Numbered from the stretch's first letter, positions 1-6,589 are shown. The stretch: 8,016 bases of DNA from SLRI01 sp036796215 (GCA_036796215.1 DAIRDJ010000190.1:1-8016); one strand, 5' to 3'. Notes: generated by a model from the letters alone, not told the origin. Made by a program: numbers and translations.

Positions 1-979
1 CCAGGTCCTTGACCAGCACCATGGTCTCGCAATCGACCTGATCGCCGATGATGAAACCGATCCGGTTGCCCGGGACACCCTGCAGCTTCGCCCGAATCGC
101 CGCGAACGCGTCGCGCCAGTCCGCGGTCTCGAGCTTGCCATTCTGCTTGACGAAAGGCACGTCGAGCCGCCGCTTCTTCAAGCCATCATAGGCGAACCGC
201 GTCTTGTCCGAGATCCACTCCTCGTTCACGTCCTCGTGCAGCCGCGGCAGGATGCGCATCACCTCGCTGCCGCGCGCATCGACGCGGATGTTCGAGCCTA
301 CCGCATCCATGACGTCGATCGATTCGGTCTTCTTCAATTCCCAGGTCCGGGCGCGATACTCGAAAGGCTTCGAATTGAGCGCGCCAACCGGGCACAAGTC
401 GATGATGTTGCCCGACAATTCCGAGGTCAGCGCACTCTCGACCCAGGTCGTGATCTCCATGTGTTCGCCGCGATCACAAGCCCCGAGTTCCTCGACCCCG
501 GCAATCTCGTCCAAAAAGCGGATGCAGCGCGTGCAGTGGATGCAGCGGGTCATGTGGGTCGAGATCAAGGGACCCAGATACTTGTCCGCCACCGGCCGCT
601 TGTTCTCCGCGAAGCGCGAGCTGTCCGGCCCATAGAAGAGCGTGATGTCCTGCAGATCGCACTCGCCACCCTGATCGCAGATCGGACAATCCAAGGGGTG
701 GTTGATCAGGAGGAGTTCGAGCACTCCCTTCCTCGCCTTGTGCACCTGCGGCGTGTCCGTGCGGATCACCATCCCGTCGGCTGCCGGCATCGCGCAGGAA
801 GCGATGGGCTTCGGTGATTTCTCCATCTCGACCAGACACATCCGGCAATTGCCGGCGATGTGCAGCCGCGGATGAAAGCAGAAGACCGGGATCTCCCGGC
901 CCGCCGCCTCGCAGGCCTGCAACACCGTCGAGCCTGCTGGAACCTCGACCTCCTGGCCGTCGATCGTCAATTTTGGCAT
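1..979 (-). CDS. nuoG: NADH:quinone oxidoreductase subunit G (complex I), partial, C-terminus beyond window edge
   Basis: This is the largest subunit of the peripheral NADH-oxidising arm of complex I. It holds the iron-sulfur chain that carries electrons away from the NuoF FMN. Reading from ATG at 979 gives 326 codons, still open at the left edge; family members are usually near 700 residues. The N-terminal ferredoxin-like 2Fe-2S domain has C34, C45, C48 and C62 (cluster N1b). The His-ligated 4Fe-4S site is H94, C98, C101, C107 (N5). A second 4Fe-4S set is C146, C149, C152 and C196 (N4). From about residue 220 the molybdopterin-oxidoreductase-like domain begins (motif RILPRLHEDVNEEWISDKTR). 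No N7-type cysteine set is seen after N4, as in alphaproteobacterial and mitochondrial 75 kDa subunits. C168 is an extra cysteine next to the N4 region. The start lies 9 bases after the upstream small ORF's stop, with only a weak Shine-Dalgarno sequence, so coupled translation is inferred. GC content is slightly lower than in nuoF. Confidence 0.97.
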   Translation of the reverse strand, partial: MPKLTIDGQEVEVPAGSTVLQACEAAGREIPVFCFHPRLHIAGNCRMCLVEMEKSPKPIASCAMPAADGMVIRTDTPQVHKARKGVLELLLINHPLDCPICDQGGECDLQDITLFYGPDSSRFAENKRPVADKYLGPLISTHMTRCIHCTRCIRFLDEIAGVEELGACDRGEHMEITTWVESALTSELSGNIIDLCPVGALNSKPFEYRARTWELKKTESIDVMDAVGSNIRVDARGSEVMRILPRLHEDVNEEWISDKTRFAYDGLKKRRLDVPFVKQNGKLETADWRDAFAAIRAKLQGVPGNRIGFIIGDQVDCETMVLVKDL

Positions 980-988
980 CGCTTGGGC

Positions 989-1222
989 CTAACCTCTTAG
1001 CAGAATAAGCACGGCCAGAGCAAAGAACCCTGCTGCCTGCGTAGCAACGAGCGTCCGGAAGAGTCGTGTTTCCTGCTCGGCAAAACGCTTATCCAAATGG
1101 TCCTTCGTCACGAGGCCTGTCGATGGATCCGTGATTTCGTCACAAATCGCTTCCGCCCACCTGGACTTGTCTTCGCCGGCCTCCTTCAGAAGCCTTCCCA
1201 GTCGCGCAGCATTCACGGTCAT
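989..1222 (-). CDS. small predicted membrane-anchored protein inside the nuo operon, function unknown
   Basis: This ORF encodes 77 residues and I do not recognise a named gene. The N-terminal part (about residues 6-30, RLLKEAGEDKSRWAEAI) looks helical. Residues 39-56 (TKDHLDKRFAEQETRLFR) are charged and suit a short amphipathic or coiled-coil helix. Residues about 58-75 form one hydrophobic segment ending in RG, so a C-terminal membrane anchor is likely. The layout resembles a shortened DUF1640/CCDC90-like protein (helix, TKxxL segment, coiled coil, terminal membrane helix); this is a resemblance by eye only. It sits 6 bases after the nuoF stop and 9 bases before the nuoG start, so it is co-transcribed and translated in step with complex I. 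AGGGG overlaps the nuoF stop only 3 bases from the ATG. A GTG two codons later (1216) would have better spacing and may be the true start. GC is about 57% over 1021-1200 by hand count, clearly below nuoF. A complex I assembly or accessory role would be inference from location alone. Confidence 0.75.
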   Translation of the reverse strand: MTVNAARLGRLLKEAGEDKSRWAEAICDEITDPSTGLVTKDHLDKRFAEQETRLFRTLVATQAAGFFALAVLILLRG

Positions 1223-1228
1223 GCTCCC

Positions 1229-2515
1229 CTACTCCGCCGCGATCCGCTGGCTCGCCGTGTAATCCTTGATCCGCCGCTCGATCTGCGGGCGGAAGTGGCG
1301 GATCAGGCCCTGCACCGGCCAGGCCGCGGCGTCACCGAGAGCACAGATCGTGTGGCCCTCGATCTCCTTGGTGACATCGTAGAGCAGGTCGATCTCCTCG
1401 ATCCGCGCCCGGCCCTCGGCCATCCGGGTCATCATCCGCCAGAGCCAGCCGGTCCCCTCGCGACACGGCGTGCACTGGCCACAGCTCTCGTGCATGTAGA
1501 ACTTGGAGAGCCGGGCGATCGCCTTCACGATATCCGTGCTCTTGTCCATGACGATCACGGCCGCCGTACCCAGCCCCGTGCCGGCATTCCTCAGGCTGTC
1601 GAAGTCGAGATTGATGTCGTCGCAGATACTCTTTGGGATCATCGGCACGGACGAGCCCCCGGGGATGACCGCCAAGAGATTGTTCCAGCCGCCCCTGACC
1701 CCGCCGCAGTGCTTGTCGACGAGGTCCCTGAGCGGAATGCCCATCGCCTCCTCGACATTGCAGGGATTGTTGACGTGCCCCGAGACGCAGAAGAGCTTGG
1801 TGCCGCTGTTGCGCTCCGGCCCGATCCCGGCGAACCACTCGGCGCCGCGCCGGAGAATGGTGGGCACCACGGCGATCGTCTCGACATTGTTGACCGTCGA
1901 CGGCCGGCCATAGAGCCCGACCATGGCCGGGAACGGCGGCTTCAGCCGCGGCTGGCCCTTCTTGCCCTCGAGCGACTCGATCAGCCCGGTCTCCTCGCCG
2001 CAGATATAGGCCCCGGCCCCACGGTGCAGATAGAGGTCGTAGTCGTAGCCCGAGCCGGCGGCGTTCTTGCCCAGAAGACCCGCGTCATAGGCCTCGGCAA
2101 GAGCCCGCTCCAAGACCTCGGCCTCGCGCACATATTCGCCGCGGATATAGATGTAGCCGGCGGTGCAGCCCATGGCGGCCCCGGCGATCAGGCAGCCCTC
2201 GATGAGCTTTTGCGGCTCGTGCCGCATGATCTCCCGGTCCTTGCAGGTGCCGGGCTCACTTTCGTCCGCATTGACAACGAGATAGACGGGGCCGTTCGCC
2301 TGCTTCGGCATGAACGACCACTTGAGGCCGGTCGGGAACCCGGCGCCGCCGCGACCCCTGAGCCCCGAGGCCTTGACCTGATCGACCAGCCACTCGCGGC
2401 CCTTCTGGATGAAGCCCGCGGTACCGTCCCAGTCCCCGCGCGCCCGGGCGGCCGCGAGGTCGACGCCGTCATCGCCGTAGAGATTGGTGAAGATGCGGTC
2501 CTTGTCGTGCAGCAT
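1229..2515 (-). CDS. nuoF: NADH:quinone oxidoreductase subunit F (NADH- and FMN-binding)
   Basis: This is the entry point of complex I: it binds NADH and FMN, oxidises NADH, and passes electrons to its own 4Fe-4S cluster N3. The protein is 428 residues, the normal length. The glycine-rich nucleotide loop GRGGAGFPTG is at 54-63. The FMN-site segment VVNADESEPGTCKDR is near 80-94, and ICGEETGLIESLEGKKGQPR is at about 171-190. The N3 ligands are C345, C348 and C351 (SCGQCTPCREG) with C391 (HTICALGDAAAWP). The ATG at 2515 follows the nuoE stop by only 3 bases, and no convincing Shine-Dalgarno is at the expected distance. Translation is therefore probably coupled to termination of nuoE. An unnamed small ORF follows after 6 bases. 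Nothing is missing or truncated. Long open frames on the opposite strand and in other frames here are by-products of high GC. Confidence 0.98.
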   Translation of the reverse strand: MLHDKDRIFTNLYGDDGVDLAAARARGDWDGTAGFIQKGREWLVDQVKASGLRGRGGAGFPTGLKWSFMPKQANGPVYLVVNADESEPGTCKDREIMRHEPQKLIEGCLIAGAAMGCTAGYIYIRGEYVREAEVLERALAEAYDAGLLGKNAAGSGYDYDLYLHRGAGAYICGEETGLIESLEGKKGQPRLKPPFPAMVGLYGRPSTVNNVETIAVVPTILRRGAEWFAGIGPERNSGTKLFCVSGHVNNPCNVEEAMGIPLRDLVDKHCGGVRGGWNNLLAVIPGGSSVPMIPKSICDDINLDFDSLRNAGTGLGTAAVIVMDKSTDIVKAIARLSKFYMHESCGQCTPCREGTGWLWRMMTRMAEGRARIEEIDLLYDVTKEIEGHTICALGDAAAWPVQGLIRHFRPQIERRIKDYTASQRIAAE

Positions 2516-2518
2516 GGC

Positions 2519-3274
2519 TCAGGAACTGCCCTTCTCGCCCGGCTTTGCGGCATCGGGGTTGATCTTGTGCGCGATATCCTCGGCGACCGGATCGGTGAGC
2601 TCGGGCCGGTGGTCCTCGGGCCGGCCCTTGCGCACCGGCTCCTGATCCCGGGGATGATCGCCCTCCGGCGCCCGCCCGCTGCCGCCGGCCCTCTCGAAGA
2701 GCGTCGTCCGCTTGCCCTCTGGCTCCGAGCCCCGGCGCCCCGATTGCGGCCCCGGCTTCGGCGTCTCGCCCCGCTTGATCGCCTCGAGCACGGCCTTGGC
2801 CCTGGCGTAGTCGAGATCCTCGTAATAGTCGTCGTCGATCCACATCATCGGCGCGTTGCAGCAGGCCCCCAGGCACTCGAACTCGCGCAGGAAAAACCGC
2901 CCGTCCTCGCTGCTCTCGCCGATCTCGATGCCGAGCGTCTCCCTGGCCGCCCTGACGATCTCGTCCGAGCCGCAAAGCCAGCAGGGGGTGGTGGTGCAGA
3001 CCCGCACCTGGATCCGCCCGGTGGGCTCGGTGTTGAACATGTCATAGAAGGAAGCGACCTCGTAGACCCGAATCTTCGGCATCTCGAGGAATTCGGCCAC
3101 ATGGTCCAGGGCGGCCCGCGGCAGCCAGCCGCCATGCTGCGCCTGGGCCAGATGCAAAAGCGGCATCACCGCCGACTGCTTTCTCGCCGCCGGATACTTC
3201 GCCAGGATCTGCTCGATCTCGGGCTTGAGCTCGTCCCTGAAGCTGAAGGTCTCGACGTCGGGGGCAAAGCTCAC
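2519..3274 (-). CDS. nuoE: NADH:quinone oxidoreductase subunit E (2Fe-2S), with C-terminal extension
   Basis: This is the thioredoxin-fold 2Fe-2S subunit of the complex I NADH module (24 kDa subunit), carrying cluster N1a beside the FMN. The protein is 251 residues. Cluster ligands are C93 and C98 (CTTTPC) and C134 and C138 (CLGAC). The helical N-terminal domain spans about 13-80 (motif PLLHLAQAQHGGWLP). Residues from about 172 are a low-complexity, charged, proline-rich extension. It begins with GPQSGRRGSEPEGKRTTL, a segment I associate with alphaproteobacterial NuoE, and ends with DPVAEDIAHKINPDAAKP. The start is GTG at 3274, overlapping the nuoD TGA as GTGA; GGGGAG lies 8 bases upstream. 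The open frame continues upstream across nuoD to 3922, but that part is an out-of-frame shadow with no family similarity. nuoF follows after 3 bases. Confidence 0.95.
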   Translation of the reverse strand: MSFAPDVETFSFRDELKPEIEQILAKYPAARKQSAVMPLLHLAQAQHGGWLPRAALDHVAEFLEMPKIRVYEVASFYDMFNTEPTGRIQVRVCTTTPCWLCGSDEIVRAARETLGIEIGESSEDGRFFLREFECLGACCNAPMMWIDDDYYEDLDYARAKAVLEAIKRGETPKPGPQSGRRGSEPEGKRTTLFERAGGSGRAPEGDHPRDQEPVRKGRPEDHRPELTDPVAEDIAHKINPDAAKPGEKGSS

Positions 3275-4449
3275 CGATCGATCTCCCCGAAGACGATGTC
3301 GATGGTGGCGATGATGGCCACCACATCGGCCAGCTGGTGCCCCTTGGAAAGCGCTTCGAGCGCCTGCAGGTGGACGAAGCCCGGCGAGCGGATCTTGCAG
3401 CGGTAGGGCCGGTTGGTGCCGTCGGAGACGAGGTAGACGCCGAACTCGCCCTTGCCGCTCTCGACCGCGGCATAGACCTCGCCCGCCGGCACGTGCACAC
3501 CTTCGGTGTAGAGCTTGAAGTGATGGATCAAGGCCTCCATCGACCGCTTCATCTCGGCCCGAGGCGGCGGCGTCACCTTCTTGTCGTCGGTGCGGACCGG
3601 CCCCTTCGGCATCTGCTTGATGCACTGGCGGATGATCCGCAGCGATTCCTTGATCTCCAGCATGCGGACGAGATAGCGGTCCCAGCAATCGCCGTTCTTG
3701 CCGACCGGGATGTCGAAATCGACCCACTCGTAGGCGGCATAGGGCTCGGCCTTCCTGAGGTCCCAGGCGACGCCCGAGGCGCGCAGCGCCGGGCCGGAGA
3801 AGCCCATGTTCAAGGCGTCCTCGGCGCCGAGCACGCCGATATCGACGGTCCGCTGCTTGAAGATGCGGTTGTCCGACAAGAGCCTGTCGGTGTCGTCGAG
3901 CAGGTGCTCGAAGGAATCGCACCAGGCCAGGATGTCGGCCTCGACACCCGCCGGCAGGTCGCGATTGACCCCGCCGAAGCGGTAGTAGTTGGCGTGCATC
4001 CGCGCACCGGTGATCTGCTCGTAGAAGGTGAACAGCTTCTCGCGCTCCTCGAACAGCCAGAGCAGCGGCGTCATAGCCCCGCAGTCGAGCGCCATGGTCG
4101 CGATGTTGAGCTGATGGTTGATGATGCGGGTGATCTCGTCCATCAGCGTGCGGATGTAGAGCGCCCGCTCCGGTACCTCCACGGCCAGCAGCTTTTCCAC
4201 GGCCAGCACGTAGGCGTGCTCCTGGAGCAGCATCGAGCAGTAGTCGAGCCGGTCGAAATAGGGGATGTTCTGCAAATACGGCCGGTACTCGATCAGCTTC
4301 TCGGTGCCACGGTGCAACAGGCCGATATGCGGATCGGCCCGCTCGATCACCTCGCCATCCATCTCGAGCACGAGCCGCAAGACGCCGTGCGCCGCCGGAT
4401 GCTGCGGCCCGAAATTCATCGTGAAGCTGCGCAGATCGACTTCACTCAT
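3271..4449 (-). CDS. nuoD: NADH:quinone oxidoreductase subunit D (49 kDa, quinone site)
   Basis: This connecting-module subunit forms the quinone pocket with NuoB next to cluster N2 and is related to the large subunit of NiFe hydrogenases. The product is 392 residues, as usual. It opens with SFTMNFGPQHPAAHG. H21, by spacing, corresponds to the conserved quinone-site histidine (His38 in Thermus Nqo4), and Y70 in FDRLDY corresponds to Tyr87. Other conserved blocks are HIGLLHRGTEKLIEY (41-55), TRIINHQLNIATMALDCGAMTP and the C-terminal FVHLQALEALSKGHQLADVVAIIATIDIVFGEIDR region (this last described by position: the final 35 residues). The start at 4449 is chosen over an in-frame ATG at 4503. It has GGAG 6 bases before it, and the 18 extra residues match nothing expected. 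A 66-base gap separates it from nuoC; it overlaps nuoE by 4 bases. Confidence 0.98.
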   Translation of the reverse strand: MSEVDLRSFTMNFGPQHPAAHGVLRLVLEMDGEVIERADPHIGLLHRGTEKLIEYRPYLQNIPYFDRLDYCSMLLQEHAYVLAVEKLLAVEVPERALYIRTLMDEITRIINHQLNIATMALDCGAMTPLLWLFEEREKLFTFYEQITGARMHANYYRFGGVNRDLPAGVEADILAWCDSFEHLLDDTDRLLSDNRIFKQRTVDIGVLGAEDALNMGFSGPALRASGVAWDLRKAEPYAAYEWVDFDIPVGKNGDCWDRYLVRMLEIKESLRIIRQCIKQMPKGPVRTDDKKVTPPPRAEMKRSMEALIHHFKLYTEGVHVPAGEVYAAVESGKGEFGVYLVSDGTNRPYRCKIRSPGFVHLQALEALSKGHQLADVVAIIATIDIVFGEIDR

Positions 4450-4515
4450 GGCCCACTCCGGCAACCGGCTCGCCCTGACGCCACGTTGCGGTCGACAGGT
4501 CACACTGCGGTCGGC

Positions 4516-5151
4516 TCATTCGCTCCGCTCCGTCGCCTTCTCGTCACCCGGCAGCAGGTCCTGGACACCTTCCCAGGGGCTGAGGAAATCGAAATTGCGG
4601 AAGTCCTGGCGCAGCTTGACCGGCTCGTAGATCACCCGCCCCTGCTCCTCGTCATAGCGCATCTCGACATAGCCGGTGAGCGGGAAGTCCTTGCGCAAGG
4701 GATGCCCCTCGAAGCCGTAGTCGGTCAAGATCCGCCGCAGATCCGGGTGGTCCGCGAACATGATGCCGTACATGTCCCAGGCCTCGCGCTCGAACCAGCC
4801 GGCCGAGCGGAAGATGCCGGTAGCCGACGGCACCGGCGTGGCCTCGTCGGTCAGCACGCGCACCCGCAGGCGCTGGTTGTGGTGCATCGACAGCAGGTGA
4901 TAGACCACATCGAAGCGCTGCTCGCGATCCGGGTAGTCGACCCCACAGATGTCGACCAGCTCCTTGAACAGCGTCGCCGAATCGTCCCTCAACCAATGCA
5001 GGACCCGCGGCAAGGTGGTCGCCGGCACGGTGATCGAAAGCTCGCCGTAAGCGAGCAGCACCTCGAGCAGATCGTCGCCGAGCTGCGCCTCGAGCAACCC
5101 CTTGAGCTCACCCAGCGCGGCCTCGATCTCGGACTGCACCGCTGTCGTCAT
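4516..5151 (-). CDS. nuoC: NADH:quinone oxidoreductase subunit C (30 kDa)
   Basis: This is a structural subunit of the complex I connecting module. It has no cofactor and packs against NuoD and NuoB. The protein is 211 residues. The family signature runs through residues 119-167: WFEREAWDMYGIMFADHPDL, then RRILTDYGFEGHPLRKDFPL, then TGYVEMRYD. It is a stand-alone nuoC, not the fused nuoCD of enterobacteria. The ATG at 5151 is preceded by GAGGA at 6 bases. An in-frame GTG at 5157 is possible but would overlap that ribosome site. The frame stays open further upstream to 5373 across nuoB, but those residues are a shadow reading. It lies 49 bases after nuoB, and that gap holds a GC-rich inverted repeat. 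Confidence 0.98.
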   Translation of the reverse strand: MTTAVQSEIEAALGELKGLLEAQLGDDLLEVLLAYGELSITVPATTLPRVLHWLRDDSATLFKELVDICGVDYPDREQRFDVVYHLLSMHHNQRLRVRVLTDEATPVPSATGIFRSAGWFEREAWDMYGIMFADHPDLRRILTDYGFEGHPLRKDFPLTGYVEMRYDEEQGRVIYEPVKLRQDFRNFDFLSPWEGVQDLLPGDEKATERSE

Positions 5152-5169
5152 CGTCACTCCTCGACCATT

Positions 5170-5193
5170 GCCCGGCGCGCGACGCAGCCGGGC
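5170..5193 (-). repeat. GC-rich inverted repeat between nuoB and nuoC
   Basis: GCCCGGC at 5170-5176 and GCCGGGC at 5187-5193 form a perfect 7-base-pair stem with a 10-base loop in the 49-base nuoB-nuoC gap. It ends about a dozen bases before the nuoC ribosome site. There is no T-run after it in the transcript direction, so it is not a typical terminator. It may stabilise the message or tune nuoC translation (inference). Confidence 0.5.
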
Positions 5194-5200
5194 GCGATGC

Positions 5201-5740
5201 TCAGCGCTCGATCGTGCCCGTCCGCCGGATCTTCTTCTGCAACTGCAGGATGCCGTAGACCAGCGCCTCGGCCGTCGGCGGGCAGCCCGGCACGTAGATG
5301 TCAACCGGCACGATCCGGTCGCAGCCGCGGACCACCGAGTAGCTGTAGTGGTAGTAGCCGCCGCCATTGGCACAACTGCCCATCGACAGCACGTAGCGCG
5401 GCTCGGCCATCTGGTCGTAGACCTTGCGCAGGGCCGGGGCCATCTTGTTGCAGAGCGTGCCGGCCACGATCATCACGTCCGACTGCCGCGGGCTCGGCCG
5501 GAAGACCACACCGTAGCGGTCGAGGTCATAGCGACTGGCCGCGGCCTGCATCATCTCCATCGCACAGCAGGCGAGCCCGAAGGTCATCGGCCACATGCTG
5601 CCCGAGCGCGCCCAGTTGATGAGATCATTGAGTCCGGTGACCAAAAAGCCCTGGTCCTTCAACCCCTTGTTGACATCCTCGAAAAGGTTCGTCGGGGCCG
5701 GCTCGGACGCGGGGCGGACGAGCTGGTTGCTCACTCCCAT
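5201..5740 (-). CDS. nuoB: NADH:quinone oxidoreductase subunit B (PSST, cluster N2)
   Basis: NuoB carries 4Fe-4S cluster N2, the last in the chain, which reduces quinone at the interface with NuoD. The product is 179 residues. N2 ligands are the tandem C58-C59 (GLACCAMEM), C123 (SMGSCANGGG) and C153 (VPGCPP). The PRQSDVMIVAGT and DIYVPGCPPTAEAL blocks are typical of the family. The ATG at 5740 lies inside the end of nuoA (10-base overlap) and has AGGAG 7 bases upstream, within nuoA codons. The reading frame is open as far as 6274, but the extension overlaps nuoA in another frame and has no NuoB similarity. The N-terminal 20 residues are polar and variable, as in other alphaproteobacterial NuoB proteins. 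Confidence 0.98.
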   Translation of the reverse strand: MGVSNQLVRPASEPAPTNLFEDVNKGLKDQGFLVTGLNDLINWARSGSMWPMTFGLACCAMEMMQAAASRYDLDRYGVVFRPSPRQSDVMIVAGTLCNKMAPALRKVYDQMAEPRYVLSMGSCANGGGYYHYSYSVVRGCDRIVPVDIYVPGCPPTAEALVYGILQLQKKIRRTGTIER

Positions 5741-6096
5741 TCGAGCGCTCCTTTCTTCCATTCGTAGATGAAGCCAACGGTGAGGATCCCCAAAAACAGC
5801 ATCATCGACCAGAAGCCGAAGAGGCCGACACTGCCGAGGCTCACCGCCCAGGGGAACAGAAAGGCGATCTCGAGATCGAAGATGATGAAGAGAATGGCCA
5901 CGAGATAGAAGCGCACATCGAACCGGCCGCGCGCATCCTCGAACGCGGCAAAGCCACACTCGTAGGACGAGAGCTTCTCGGCGTCGGGCTTCTGCCGGGC
6001 GACCAGGAGCGAGGCCAGAACCATCAGCGCGGCAAGCCCGATGGCGATGCCGAGAAAGATCAGGATGGGCAGGTAGTCGAAGAGATACGCTTCCAT
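5731..6096 (-). CDS. nuoA: NADH:quinone oxidoreductase subunit A (membrane subunit)
   Basis: This is a small hydrophobic subunit of the complex I membrane arm near the quinone channel. The protein is 121 residues with three predicted transmembrane segments at about 8-32, 62-84 and 88-111. The conserved loop and second helix carry SSYECGF (C47) and FIIFDLEIAFLFPW (D74, E76), the acidic pair typical of NuoA/ND3. The start at 6096 gives MEAYLFDYLP, a normal N-terminus. The upstream in-frame ATG at 6237 adds 47 residues unlike any NuoA and lies in the leader. The Shine-Dalgarno is weak. It is the first gene of the operon and overlaps nuoB by 10 bases. Confidence 0.97.
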   Translation of the reverse strand: MEAYLFDYLPILIFLGIAIGLAALMVLASLLVARQKPDAEKLSSYECGFAAFEDARGRFDVRFYLVAILFIIFDLEIAFLFPWAVSLGSVGLFGFWSMMLFLGILTVGFIYEWKKGALEWE

Positions 6097-6170
6097 CGGG
6101 GTCCGGTGCCAGTTGCAGGGGCTGACCGACGCGACCCCGAGGTCGCCGCCCGTCGCTTCCGTTGGGCCGT

Positions 6171-6199
6171 AAACTAGGCCGCGGCCAAGGCCTTGCCAA
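6171..6199 (-). promoter_or_regulatory. candidate promoter of the nuo operon
   Basis: On the minus strand, TTGGCA (6199-6194) and TAGTTT (6176-6171) are separated by 17 bases. Shifted one base, this reads CTTGGC-N17-CTAGTT, matching 5 of 6 and 4 of 6 of the alphaproteobacterial housekeeping consensus CTTGAC-N17-CTATAT. Transcription would begin near 6164, leaving a leader of about 70 bases before nuoA. The spacer is filled by two abutting 10-base palindromes, GGCCGCGGCC (6177-6186) and CAAGGCCTTG (6186-6195). The same stretch also fits the GG-N10-GC skeleton of a sigma-54 promoter. Read-through from the tRNA-Asp promoter is an alternative source of nuo transcripts. Confidence 0.4.
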
Positions 6200-6299
6200 G
6201 TACCAGGGCAAAGGCGCGCCGCGCTCGAAAGACGCACGATTGCACACCGATCCGTGCACCACGGAACGAGCCACCGACGATCGACTGGAAGCGGACGGA

Positions 6300-6376
<77 letters not shown>

Positions 6377-6390
6377 TCTGCCGTGCGGCG

Positions 6391-6420
6391 GAGATAGTGA
6401 GCGCCGCCCCCCCTGTCAAG
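6391..6420 (-). promoter_or_regulatory. promoter of tRNA-Asp
   Basis: The minus strand reads CTTGACA (6420-6414) as the -35 element. With 17-base spacing, CTATCT lies at 6397-6392, matching 5 of 6 of the alphaproteobacterial -10 consensus CTATAT. The predicted start, near 6384, is about 8 bases before the mature tRNA 5' end, a normal distance for a tRNA gene. Confidence 0.75.
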
Positions 6421-6444
6421 CGACACCGGCGGCACGGCTTGACA
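6414..6444. repeat. inverted repeat joining the two divergent tRNA promoters
   Basis: TGTCAAGC (6414-6421) and GCTTGACA (6437-6444) are perfect 8-base inverted copies around a 15-base centre. Each arm is the -35 element of one of the two divergent tRNA promoters, so the symmetry is explained at least in part by promoter sequence. Confidence 0.7.
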
Positions 6445-6467
6445 ACCAGCCCGGCTCTTCCCATACG
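6438..6467 (+). promoter_or_regulatory. candidate promoter of tRNA-Gln
   Basis: CTTGAC at 6438-6443 is a perfect alphaproteobacterial -35 element. With 17-base spacing the -10 is CCATAC at 6461-6466, matching 4 of 6 of CTATAT. Transcription would begin near 6474, about 40 bases before the tRNA 5' end. The -10 is weaker than that of the divergent tRNA-Asp promoter. Confidence 0.6.
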
Positions 6468-6515
6468 AGCGACAAGTCGACGGGCGCCCCCGTCGGCCAT
6501 GTGGCGCCGCCGCGT

Positions 6516-6589
6516 TGGGGGATAGTTTAACGGTAGAACTCTCGGCTCTGGACCGAGCAGTCCTGGTTCGAATCCAGGTCCCCCAGCCA
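6516..6589 (+). tRNA. tRNA-Gln (anticodon CTG)
   Basis: A 74-base tRNA with encoded CCA. Acceptor stem TGGGGGA (6516-6522) pairs with TCCCCCA (6579-6585), followed by discriminator G (6586) and CCA (6587-6589). The unusual first pair T-A is a glutamine tRNA feature. The D arm is GTTTAACGGTAGAAC. The anticodon stem-loop is CTCGG-CTCTGGA-CCGAG with CTG at 6548-6550, decoding CAG, the glutamine codon favoured in GC-rich genomes. The variable loop has 4 bases and the T arm is CCTGG-TTCGAAT-CCAGG. Confidence 0.96.

Noticed and set aside
1097..3406. 769-codon plus-strand open frame antisense to nuoF and nuoE
   Set aside because: It mirrors well-recognised nuo genes, is rich in Arg, Pro, Ala, His and Asp, and has no recognisable domain. 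Long antisense frames are expected opposite GC-rich genes.
3275..3922. Upstream in-frame extension of nuoE across nuoD
   Set aside because: The GTG at 3274 has a ribosome site and gives the normal NuoE N-terminus; the extension overlaps nuoD out of frame.
4450..4503. Alternative nuoD start at 4503
   Set aside because: It adds 18 residues unlike NuoD, whereas the ATG at 4449 has GGAG at good spacing.
3337..5619. 760-codon plus-strand open frame antisense to nuoD, nuoC and nuoB
   Set aside because: Same reason: shadow of conserved minus-strand genes, with no protein motif of its own.
6097..6237. Alternative nuoA start at 6237
   Set aside because: It adds 47 residues before a normal NuoA N-terminus and would run across the candidate promoter.
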